Part shown: positions 1 through 7,595 of the stretch, one piece after another | Layout: every line of letters begins with the position of its first letter | How positions within the stretch are numbered: the first letter of the stretch is position 1 | DNA from: Acanthamoeba castellanii str. Neff | Lineage: Eukaryota > Discosea > Longamoebia > Acanthamoebidae | Direction of reading: 5' to 3' | Length of the DNA stretch: 14,542 bases | Assembly: GCF_000313135.1 (NCBI RefSeq) | Contig: NW_004457385.1 | Coordinates: forward strand, 1 to 14,542 | Translations under genes and position numbers: made by a program | Notes under the pieces: generated by a model | The model's database searches: none | What the model saw: the letters and a program-made list of their open reading frames with translations, nothing else | Told to the model about the DNA's origin: nothing

Positions 1-82
1 TCGCCTCTCATTATCAAACGGTGCGTAGTAGCTGACGACTACACTACTCATCGTATACTGACTCGAAAAGCGGAAATGATAG

Positions 83-2167
83 CGTGCTGGCCCTGATCAA
101 GAAGGTCGAAGGCAAGCACAGGAACGACTATGCCCTTCTGGTCTCGGCCCTGAGCAAGGTCAAGGATCTGTCGGACAAGGAGCGAATGAGCGCCGCCCAG
201 ACGCTCTACGAGAGGATGAACAAGCTGCACGACAACTACTCGGCCAGGTTGTTCGACGTGGCGATCTTCTCGACGCTCATCAAGATATTCGCGGCCGGCG
301 GTGACTGGGCTCGATGCGAGGCGCTGATGCAACACATGCGCGACGAGAAGATCAAGCCCACGGTCGTTACCTACACCAACCTGCTCAAGTACTGTGAGCG
401 GGTCGAGAGCTGGCACAAGGCCGCGGAGGTGCTCGAACAGATGAAGGCCGAGGCTCCCGGACTCAAGCCCGACGTCGTGTTCTATACTGCCATGGTTAAT
501 GTTTGTTGCAAGAGGTGAGCGACCGCCTTGCCACACACACAACACAACACAACACAACACAACACACACACGTCACACATCACACAACACACACGGCAAT
601 GTTTCTCACTCAATGGTTCATCTAGGAATGATCTGACGCAAGCGCTGCGAGTGCTAGCGGAGATGAGGAACGAGGGGGTCAAGCCCAACATTTTCACCTA
701 TGCCTCGCTCGTCAACATCTGCGAGAGGTAACCCGCCGGCATCATCTACATGGCACCAGCACACCAACACCTGACCGGCACCAACCCTGACTTTTCTTGT
801 TGCGTGCGTGGCCTACAGAGAAAAGAACTTGAAAAAGGCGCTCGACTTGCTCGAGGAGATGAAGGACGAGAACATCCAACCGAACGTGTACATATACACC
901 TCGCTCATCAACGTGTGCGAGAAGAAGAGGGACCTCGGTACTACGCACCCCCCTATTCTCTCCGCCTCCTGCCCTTGATCGTGGCTCTGTGCTGACGTGG
1001 AGCTCGGCATGCCATCACGTTCCAGTTACGGCGATGAAGCTGTTCGACGACATGACCCGCCTGTACAGGATCCGGCCCAACACGTTCACTTTCAACTCGC
1101 TCCTGAACGTGTGCGTGGAGAAGCGGGACCTGGACAGGGGGATGGAGGTGCTCGCCCTGATGCGCCAGCACCAGGTCGTACCCAACACGTCCACCTTCAA
1201 TTCGCTCGCCAGCCTCTGTGCCAAGACCGGCAACGCCGCCAAGGGGCTCGAGCTCCTCGCGACCATGAAAACGACCGGCGTGTCGCCCGACAACCTCACC
1301 TTCACCTCGCTCATCGCCGCCTGCCGCGCGAGAGACACTGAAGGCAACGACGCAGCCGACACCGCCGACTCTACAGCCGCGCAGGCGAGAGAGTCGACAG
1401 CATCGCCACCTCTCGAGCAGGCGCTGTCGCTGCTGGACCGGATGCAGCGCGAGTTCAATGTCGCGCCGGACAACATCACGCTGATTACGCTCATGAGCGT
1501 GTGCCTCCGCAGCCGGCGGTTGGGCTACGCTCTCCGAGCCTACGGCCAGGCCAAGGCCGAGCTGGCCCGGAACAGGGCGCTGCAGCTGGACAAGGAGAAC
1601 TACTACGAGCTCGTCAACCTGTGCGCCAAGAACGGCCAGTGGAGGCGCGGCCTCGAGATCGTGAGCGACATGGAGAACGCCGGCCTCACGCCCAGCGTGC
1701 GCATCTACAACTCCTTCCTCCGCAACTTTGATCCGACCCAAGACGTACGCTCTACCGTGATTGTGTTGTGTTGTTGTTTTTGCCTGGCACACGACCGCAC
1801 ACACTGAAACGCGCGCATACGCACAACAGCTGGAAGATGCCAAGGAGGTGGTCCGGTTGATGCGAAGCAAGGAGGTGGAGGAGGATGACACGACCAAGGT
1901 CTTGCTCAGGCGGCTGGGCATCCAGCCACGCCACATCGGCCAGATCCTCCAGCAAGGCGCCAGGTACTCCCCATCCCAACAACCGCGACCCGCTGCTGTT
2001 GGTTGACGCCTCCTCTTCTTCTCAGCAGCAAAAGGGCCACCACTGCAGCGGAGACCAAGAGGAGCAGCGCCAGGCGGGACGAGCGAGCCAACAGTCAGGG
2101 CAGCAAACACAAGACGCAGCCAGCAACAAAGAAGAAAGAAAAAAAAGAAGTGAGAAAATCAAAATAA
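83..2167 (+). CDS. Pentatricopeptide-repeat (PPR) protein, 5' partial, six exons in window
   Basis: Exons: about 83-514, 626-727, 819-937, 1026-1744, 1830-1963, 2026-2167 (TAA). The first exon has no convincing ATG, and a CTGAC branch-like site at 58-62 precedes possible acceptors at 70 and 82, so the N-terminus lies upstream. The visible 548 residues hold about 10-11 PPR units of roughly 35 residues, recognised by cores such as VVTYTNLL, TFTFNSLL and unit ends KPD, QPN, RPN. Units 3-7 are clearest. Unit 8 carries an acidic Ala/Thr/Ser-rich insertion of about 25 residues. The C-terminus is a Lys/Arg-rich tail with no E or DYW editing domain. PPR proteins are alpha-solenoids that bind organelle RNA base by base, usually in mitochondria in amoebae; the role here is inferred from family only, and the targeting peptide is outside the window. 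The stop codon sits inside an AATAAA hexamer. Confidence 0.9.
532..594. repeat. CA/ACAAC microsatellite in PPR intron 1
   Basis: Low-complexity CA and ACAAC repeats fill much of the 111-nt intron 515-625. The intron starts GTGAGC and ends TCTAG. An apparent 173-residue ORF on the opposite strand is produced by this repeat plus the antisense of exon 1 and is not a gene. Confidence 0.85.
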
Positions 2168-2168
2168 A
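2163..2168 (+). terminator. Poly(A) signal AATAAA overlapping the PPR stop codon
   Basis: The hexamer AATAAA at 2163-2168 contains the TAA stop (2165-2167), so the 3' UTR would be very short. The following 2168-2379 (212 nt) shows no convincing coding signal and must hold the PPR 3' end and the carrier promoter and leader. Confidence 0.55.
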
Positions 2169-2379
2169 ATCGTGTTGCAATGTGCCTGAGATATGCTGGA
2201 AATCCAAGCGAATGAACATCACAACTTCGATGCCGACGTTTTGGACGTGTGACGTGTTGGTTTGCCCTGACTCTGGCGCACTTCGGACGCTGAAGGGGCG
2301 TAAACAGTCTACACCAACGTCCGACGACGAACCCGAACTCCCGCTCAACAGAACAAGAACCCTTGACCCACTCGCCCGC

Positions 2380-4042
2380 ATGGAAGCACCGCCTGCAGCC
2401 TCGCCTTCGCCGTCATCGGCAGAGGAGGCCGCCCCGCCAGCGGTGCCCCGCATGTCGGTGTTGGCGGACAACGCGTGGACCTACATGCAGCACATCGTGG
2501 CGGGCACGTCGGCCGGGTTCACCGCCGAGCTGCTGCTGTTCTGTGTCGAAATCAGGAACTACCCCACCGTCTTCAAGACCGAGGGCGCCGACCCCCGGCA
2601 CTGCGTCCGCTGGCGCAACACGTCCCTCAACCTCAAAGGTACGTGCGGCGTATTTTTTTATTTTATTTTACAAGATAATTTTTTTCTTATGTGCTGACGT
2701 GAGTGCTGGTGGGTGGGCAGAGTTGGGGCGGCAGTTCGGGTCGATTGCGTCGAACAAGGCGCCGGTGGCGGGCTTGGTCATGGCCTCCTACGACCTCTTC
2801 AAGCGGGAGATCAGTGTGCGACTGAACGCCTTCAACAAGCGACGCACTGATGAAGGAGGTACGCTGTGGTGTCTTTGTGCGTATGCGTGTTGTGTTGTGT
2901 GTGTGTCGTGTGTGTGTCACGCGTGCCGTGTGTGTGCGTGGTACTAGGAAGCAAGCGGTCGTGTGTGTGTGTGTGTGGCGTGAGTGTGTTCGTGCGTGCG
3001 GATGGGTTGTCTCACGATGTGTGTAAACAGTAACTCGGTCGCGGTTGGAGCTGTTGGTGTGTCAGCCCTTGAGCGTGTGCTTCATCGCCGGCTTCTCAGC
3101 TCAGATGCTCGAGGCTTTCCTCATGAACCCCATCTTCGTCATCAGGCATGCCCCCATTCCCCTGTTCAGGCACAACACGCACGGGCACTATCGCACACGC
3201 GCACGCACGCACCATCGCACACTTCACCTGATCTCTAACAGTTGCGTGCCATTACACTACAGGAGCGCGCATGTGCGGGGTCACTTCGACCACGTCGCCG
3301 AGCCGGTCCGTTCGCCCCCGTCGGTGTGGCAGGCCACCCGGGACCTCTTTCGCGAGGGAGGCCCGCGAGCGTTCTGGCGCGGGTACCGCCGTCCCACCGT
3401 TCCTCTGTGGCGCCTCATCTCGCGCACGGTCTCAGCCGCTCACATTCTCCGCCATAGGTATTGGGCCACGGTGGCGTCGGGCGCGCCGTTCATCAGCTGC
3501 TACTACGCGTTTGCGGAGATGTTCGGACAGATGATCGCGCATCGCGCCGGCTATGCGTCGCCTCTCGATCTGCCGCTCCACCTGAGCGCCCTCGCTGGTA
3601 CATTTCACTCTCCCCGTGTTCGTGTGCGTGTGCGGTGGTGTGTTGCGTGCGTGTGCTCACTCGGTCTACACCGCAAAGGCGGGTGCGGTGCTGGATTGGC
3701 CGTGGCGATCACCACGCCGTTGGAGATACTGCGCCAGCGGGGTCTCACCGAGTGGCACCACTGGAACCAGACCAAGGAAGTGCTCCTCAGTCAGGGCTTC
3801 GTTCAGGTCACACCCCGCACCACCCCCGCAGCTTTGCACCGCGGGACATGGAGGCTAACCGAAGCTGTTGTGGGTCCACACAGGCGGTGAAATCGGTCAA
3901 GTCGCGGTGCAGGCAGGAGCTGCAGGACAAGCTGTTCCGGGTGGCACCCCGGTCGGCCGTGAAGAAGGCCACCTACGGCTTCTTCAAGCAGGCCATCATC
4001 CGTGGCATCAAGGCCGGCGCCCGCGCCTCCATTCGCCGATGA
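2380..4042 (+). CDS. Divergent mitochondrial carrier family (SLC25-like) protein, seven exons
   Basis: Exons: 2380-2638, 2721-2858, 3031-3145, 3263-3382, 3458-3597, 3679-3806, 3884-4042, giving 352 residues. The family is recognised by its triplicate plan. Repeat 3 carries an intact signature TPLEILRQR (PxExxR). Repeat 2 has NPIFVIR, where the acidic residue is replaced by Phe, followed by DLFREGG and FWRGYWATVASGAPF, typical of the even-numbered helix. Repeat 1 (AGTSAGFTAELLLFCVEIR) lacks the signature Pro. A Pro/Ala/Ser-rich N-terminus of about 25 residues precedes it. Carriers move metabolites across the inner mitochondrial membrane; two degenerate signatures mean the substrate cannot be named and transport may be atypical. 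Start 2380 was chosen over the in-frame ATG at 2212 because coding-like codon use begins there. Intron 3146-3262 appears to use a GC donor; introns 3, 4 and 5 are multiples of three without stops. Confidence 0.82.
2883..3000. repeat. GT-rich microsatellite in carrier intron 2
   Basis: The 172-nt intron 2859-3030 is dominated by TG, TGTGT and GCGTG runs on the sense strand. A milder GT-rich tract also lies in intron 3598-3678. No coding sense is seen in these tracts. Confidence 0.8.
3146..3262 (+). other. Probable GC-AG intron in the carrier gene
   Basis: The exon ends ATCAG and is followed by GCATGC rather than GT; the acceptor is CTACAG at 3262, and a CTCTAAC branch-like site precedes it. 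Joining AG|G restores Arg in PIFVIR and leads straight into SAHVRGHFDHV. No nearby GT donor keeps the frame. The 117-nt segment is a multiple of three and open, so reading straight through would insert 39 residues. Confidence 0.6.
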
Positions 4043-4139
4043 ACGAACGAGCGAACGACAAAAAAGCACTGGCGTGTAGCGACTTCACACGAAGTGAACA
4101 CGGTCGCATTGTGATCGAGCAGCATTGTCGCAGGCGATA
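4043..4139. other. Short spacer between convergent stop codons
   Basis: Only 97 nt separate the TGA of the carrier (4040-4042) from the TGA of the epimerase (4142-4140). Both 3' ends must fall here or overlap. I see no clean AATAAA on either strand. Confidence 0.7.
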
Positions 4140-5513
4140 TCAGAGAGCGGAGGGGCTGCGACTGCGCGACTGCTCGTAGAGGGTCTGCTTGCCGGTCCAG
4201 CTCTGCTGAGGGTTCAGCTGGACGGGATGCTCCACGGCCGCAACTTCCACGCACGCATACCTGGGCCATTCCTTCGATCGAGAGGGGAAAGAACAACAAA
4301 ACCAACAGTCAACCGACTACTCAGCAGGAGAGGAACACGGGAACATGGGAAGGGGAGACGTACGTCGTCGCCGAGGTCGGCCATCGACTTGACCTTATCG
4401 GCCCACACGTTCCAGACCACGGCATCGGCCAAGCCGCTCTTCTTGATTACGATCGCCCTCTCTGCACACAAGCCCAGTGTCAGCGGAACAGCAGCCAGCA
4501 CGAGCCAAGGGGCGCGATGGCGCGTACCGGTATCATTGAGACGCAGCTCGTCGGCGGTGTGGAGGTAGATGCGGTCTGTCTCACCGGTGAAGCCGACATC
4601 CCTGCTCTCCTCCTTGATCTTCTTCCTGCCCTGCGTGTTGTCCAGGTAGTACAGGTCTTCTCCCTCCTGTGCGCGGCGCCACGCAACGCAGCGAGTACAT
4701 GGTTAAAACAATGTAAATACAAATTATTAAAATTAATAAAATAACGGTATCAGGGGAGAGTACCCTGTGGAGACCTTCCACGCGGGTGACGTGGATGTCC
4801 TTCACGGCAAAGTAGGTGTGGAGAGCCACCGTGAAGGCAAAGGCTGAGCTGCCCGTGTTCTTCACGGTGAACTCGGTCTCCAATGCCGCTTCCTCTGTTG
4901 TTTTCGAAACGAAACAACGATCAGTCACCGCACACGCACAGGCATAAGCACACGCACACACGAAAGAAGGGCGTGCCTCCGTGGGGAACAAGGGCGATGC
5001 GGAAGAGGGCTTCGAAGTCGTGGGGCCACAGCTTCCTGGTGGCCTCGGAGGAGCGGAGCACGAGGGTCACCTCGCTATCGGCGGCCGACGCCACCTCCCA
5101 CAGGGCCGTACGCGCGAAGCCGTGCTTGGTCAGTGGCCCCATGTCCGAGAACTGCGGGAAGATGATCGGCACGCCGCCTCTGTTCCCCCCCCCCGCGCGC
5201 ACGCAACACAGCATAGCACACAACACGGGTGAGTTGAGTGGACGCAGCGGCGTGGGTGTCAAGCACCTGATGGCCTTGCCCTCGGCAAACTCGGCCTTCT
5301 GCGACACGAAGAGAAGGTCGGCTCCGCCTGTGCAGAGGAAGTGGGTGAGGGACTCGATCTGAGCAGGATCACTTCTAAGATGGAAGGTGTGGGTATACCT
5401 CGCTTGGGGATGAAAGAGGTGAGGTGCGCGCCCAACAAGTAGACTTCGGCGCTTGCACCCGTGGCCGCATGGCCAATTACTACCCTCTCCAGTCCTCCCT
5501 TGCCCTGGTTCAT
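4140..5513 (-). CDS. Glucose-6-phosphate 1-epimerase (D-hexose-6-phosphate mutarotase), seven exons
   Basis: Exons, reading down: 5513-5399, 5327-5267, 5179-4977, 4894-4764, 4666-4528, 4461-4364, 4271-4140; 292 residues, normal for the family. It interconverts alpha and beta anomers of glucose 6-phosphate in the cytosol (aldose-1-epimerase superfamily, beta-sandwich fold). Diagnostic blocks are AIRGGVPIIFPQF (residues 57-69), LTKHGFAR (75-82), TVALHTYFAV (148-157), VVWNVW (231-236) and the CVEVAAVEHPVQLNP region (256-270). By comparison with yeast YMR099C, His152 and Glu258 are the expected catalytic pair. Intron 3 is ambiguous: a GC donor after 4977 gives the best family fit, while a GT donor after 4962 keeps frame and adds five residues (297 total). 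Introns 2 and 5 are 3n and stop-free. The C-terminus ends in an SRSRS tail beyond the fold. No signal peptide is seen. Confidence 0.9.
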
Positions 5514-5581
5514 CTTTTACTTTCTTTTGTTACTTCTTTTGTTTTGTTTTGATTTTTGTTTTTTATTTTATATTACTTTTG
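5514..5581 (-). promoter_or_regulatory. 68-nt AT-rich spacer between RDEL gene stop and epimerase start
   Basis: This spacer lies between the TAA of the upstream - strand gene (5584-5582) and the epimerase ATG (5513). It is almost pure A/T with A-rich sense strand. It must hold the upstream gene's 3' end and the epimerase promoter and leader, unless both are made from one precursor. Confidence 0.6.
5562..5567 (-). terminator. Poly(A) signal AATAAA of the RDEL gene
   Basis: AATAAA on the - strand, about 15 nt after the stop codon and inside the AT-rich spacer. Position suits the 3' end of the RDEL gene. Confidence 0.5.
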
Positions 5582-6072
5582 TTACAGTTCGTCGCGCTGG
5601 TGCAGGTAGGCATACCAGCCCTTGGCCTTCTCAAAGAAGAGCTCTCCGATCGTGTGGTCGTCCTCGTCATCAAGCTTGGCCTGCAACTTCTCCTGCACGA
5701 TGTCGTTCATAGCCCAAATCTGTGCGCCCCTTGCATTTTAGTAAATAAATCACCAATAAATCAAATTCGGGACTGGCGCACCAGGGGCTGGATGTTTCGT
5801 TGGCCATCGCGGAACAGCGTGTAGAGATCGGCTTCATGGGCAACACGGATGTGTGTGACGAACCCGCAGAAGTGGGAGCATGCGGGATCGCCGGGCGCTG
5901 GCGAGAGCCGCTGCTGGCACTTGTCCTGACAGAATCGTTCGAGCTTGGCCATCACCCTTCCACTCTCCTTCGTCTCCACCCCCGCGCCCTGCACCGACGT
6001 CACTGCCAGGCCCGCGCAGCACAGGACCAGCACCAACAGCAAGCCGATGGCACGATACCACGTCCTCTCCAT
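5582..6072 (-). CDS. Small secretory-pathway protein with C-terminal RDEL and twin CX3C; uncharacterised
   Basis: Two exons: 6072-5782 and 5719-5582, 142 residues, intron 62 nt (GTGCGC...CACAG, phase 0). Residues 1-30 form a signal peptide: Arg near the N-terminus, a hydrophobic stretch GLLLVLVLCC at 10-19, and a likely cleavage near VQG-A. The mature part has four cysteines in two CX3C pairs, C48/C52 and C65/C69, separated by a Pro-rich turn, then a mostly helical-looking charged segment with an acidic patch (DDEDDH, 114-119) and the last four residues RDEL. RDEL is a known variant of the KDEL/HDEL signal that returns soluble proteins to the ER, so ER-lumen residence is a good inference. I do not recognise the family. 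If the intron is kept, translation stops after six extra residues and the RDEL is lost. The start at 6072 is the first ATG and gives the signal peptide directly. Its 5' neighbour, 43 nt away and divergent, is an ER fatty-acid enzyme. Confidence 0.8.
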
Positions 6073-6115
6073 CTTTTCTTTGTACAAATAATCAATAAAA
6101 GCGCATTTTCACAAG
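6073..6115. promoter_or_regulatory. 43-nt spacer between divergent start codons
   Basis: The start codons of the RDEL protein (- strand) and of HACD (+ strand) are 43 nt apart. The interval is AT-rich with TACAAATAATC and CAATAAAAG elements; the latter could serve as a TATA-like box. It can only hold a minimal bidirectional promoter with tiny or overlapping leaders, unless control sites lie in the coding regions. Confidence 0.65.
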
Positions 6116-7327
6116 ATGACGGCCACAAGCACGCGCAAGCAGCGGGGCGGCACGGAAAAGGGGAGCTCTACTGGAGTGAAGCTCTACCTGACGGCCTACA
6201 ATCTCATACAGGCTGTAGGATGGTGCGAACAACATGCGCGAAGTATCGTTGGATTAAGATCTTAGAGATTTGGAATTGTGCGCAGGTACTATGTGTTTGG
6301 GCGGGTAGCTGGCAACTTACTCACTGGAGGGCACCACGAGCAAACATGGCAACTCGTCGCATCCGTGGTGGGTACTTGCTGCCCACCCTTCACACATCCT
6401 TTGCCTCCCAAAAGATTGCCTTCGTGATGCTCAATCTCTTCGTGCAGTTGCGTTGCAGTGGGCTTCCTGCCTCGAGGTGGTGCACGTCGCCCTCGGTACC
6501 TCACCCACCGTTTGTCACCGTTGTGCTTGGCCATTGCTGATGGCGCTCTGCCCCACCAGGCCTGGTGCCCGGTGGCCTGCTCCCGTCTCTCGCGCAGGTC
6601 GTGGGCCGTAACCACCTTCTGTTGGTGGCGCTCCAACCCATCCACGAGGTGCTCTTCATTATCATGTTCTTCATGATGGTCAGTGTGACCGAATGCGCAC
6701 CAGCTCACAACCAATTCAAAGGTGCACACGCATTGGCTGGTGACCGCTCTGTTCCTGTCGTGGAGCGCGATCGAGCTGGTCCGCTACCCGTTCTATGCCC
6801 TCTCACTGTGGAACAAGTGCCCCTACTTCTTGGAGTGGCTGAGGTACTCTCGCAGTCCTCTCTGTGATTGACTCGACGTCGCTGAGGTCTTGCTCAACCT
6901 CTGACGTTGACCACGTCCCACAGGTACACGCTATTCATTCCACTCTACCCGGTCGGCTTCTCGGTCGAACGTACGTCGATGAACTACAACCCTTTCGCGC
7001 TCGCCAGGGAATGCGCAGCTGACTTCGTTCAACTGCAGTGGCGCTGTACTGGGTTTTGCTCCCGTTCATCAACGCGCACAGCCTGTACCGATTGTCGATG
7101 CCCAACAAGTGGAACTTCGCCTTCGATTACGCCTACTTCGTGGTTGCCTTCGCCGTGGTGGCGATTGCCTGTACGTGTCTCCACCCTCCTCCTCTGGGAC
7201 TTGACTGACCCTAATCACGACACTCACGGCCCGCCCTGCAGTCTTCCCCCAGAACTACTCCTACATGTTCTTGCAGCGGAAGAAGAAGATCTCATCGGCT
7301 CCGTCCAAGGCCACAAGGAGCAACTGA
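6116..7327 (+). CDS. Very-long-chain (3R)-3-hydroxyacyl-CoA dehydratase (HACD / Phs1 family), eight exons
   Basis: Exons: 6116-6222, 6286-6367, 6459-6495, 6560-6648, 6722-6843, 6924-6970, 7039-7170, 7242-7327; 233 residues, close to the usual 220. It removes water from 3-hydroxyacyl-CoA, the third step of the ER elongation cycle for very-long-chain fatty acids used in sphingolipids. Family blocks are LYLTAYNLIQAVGW (23-36), CLEVVHVALGLV (67-78), IELVRYPFYALSLWN (122-136), WLRYTLFIPLYPVGFSVE (144-161) and LSMPNKWNFAFDY (180-192). Tyr154 and Glu161 have the seven-residue spacing of the catalytic pair Y149/E156 of yeast Phs1. Several hydrophobic segments fit a multi-pass ER protein, and the Lys-rich end QRKKK faces the cytosol in relatives. 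The exon 2/3 border is the least certain: acceptor 6458 was chosen because it restores the frame of CLEVVH and gives a 91-nt intron; 6414 does not. Confidence 0.92.
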
Positions 7328-7595
7328 AGCCAAATTTGTTTTATTTTATTTGTGGATCTCTTCGCAGTTTTTCACGCAGTTCTCTTTGCAATTTATGTTT
7401 CGCGGTTTATTCTGGCCAGCTTTCGTGCAGGTGGTTGGGCGCAGGCATTGTGGGACAGCCCTGGATTTTTTCTGGGCCTCTGCACGGACATTCACTGATC
7501 TGGCCCGGACCCACTGGGCCATAAGTACTCGCGCCCACCACTCCATTCCTCCATTCTCATCTCAGCATCTACAGAGCCAGAACATCATCTACGAC
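7328..7595. other. Intergenic region, HACD 3' end and zinc-knuckle gene leader
   Basis: The 268 nt begin T-rich (TTTTATTTTATTTG) just after the HACD stop, then become mixed. The zinc-knuckle frame stays open back to 7350 but the extra residues are low quality and lack an ATG, so I treat it as leader. No other feature seen. Confidence 0.5.

Noticed and set aside
953..2110. 385-residue open frame on the - strand
   Set aside because: It is the antisense of PPR exons 4-6 and their introns; the + strand carries conserved PPR units with splice sites, so this is a GC-rich shadow frame.
2212..2379. Earlier in-frame ATG for the carrier
   Set aside because: The added N-terminus has poor codon use and no clear targeting sequence, and it lies close to the upstream gene's poly(A) site.
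3045..3890. A single 281-residue exon in the carrier gene
   Set aside because: The frame is open only because three introns are 3n and stop-free. Removing them restores the carrier motifs FWRGYW and PIFVIR, and the removed parts are GT/CA-rich.
4140..4160. Peroxisomal PTS1 signal at the epimerase end (SAL)
   Set aside because: The middle position is Ala rather than Lys/Arg/His, and the enzyme is normally cytosolic.
6094..6099. AATAAA in the divergent spacer as a poly(A) signal
   Set aside because: It lies between two start codons, so no transcript should end there. A TATA-like role is more likely.
6368..6414. Short 47-nt intron in HACD with acceptor at 6414
   Set aside because: The following frame does not lead into CLEVVHVALG; acceptor 6458 does, and gives a normal intron length.
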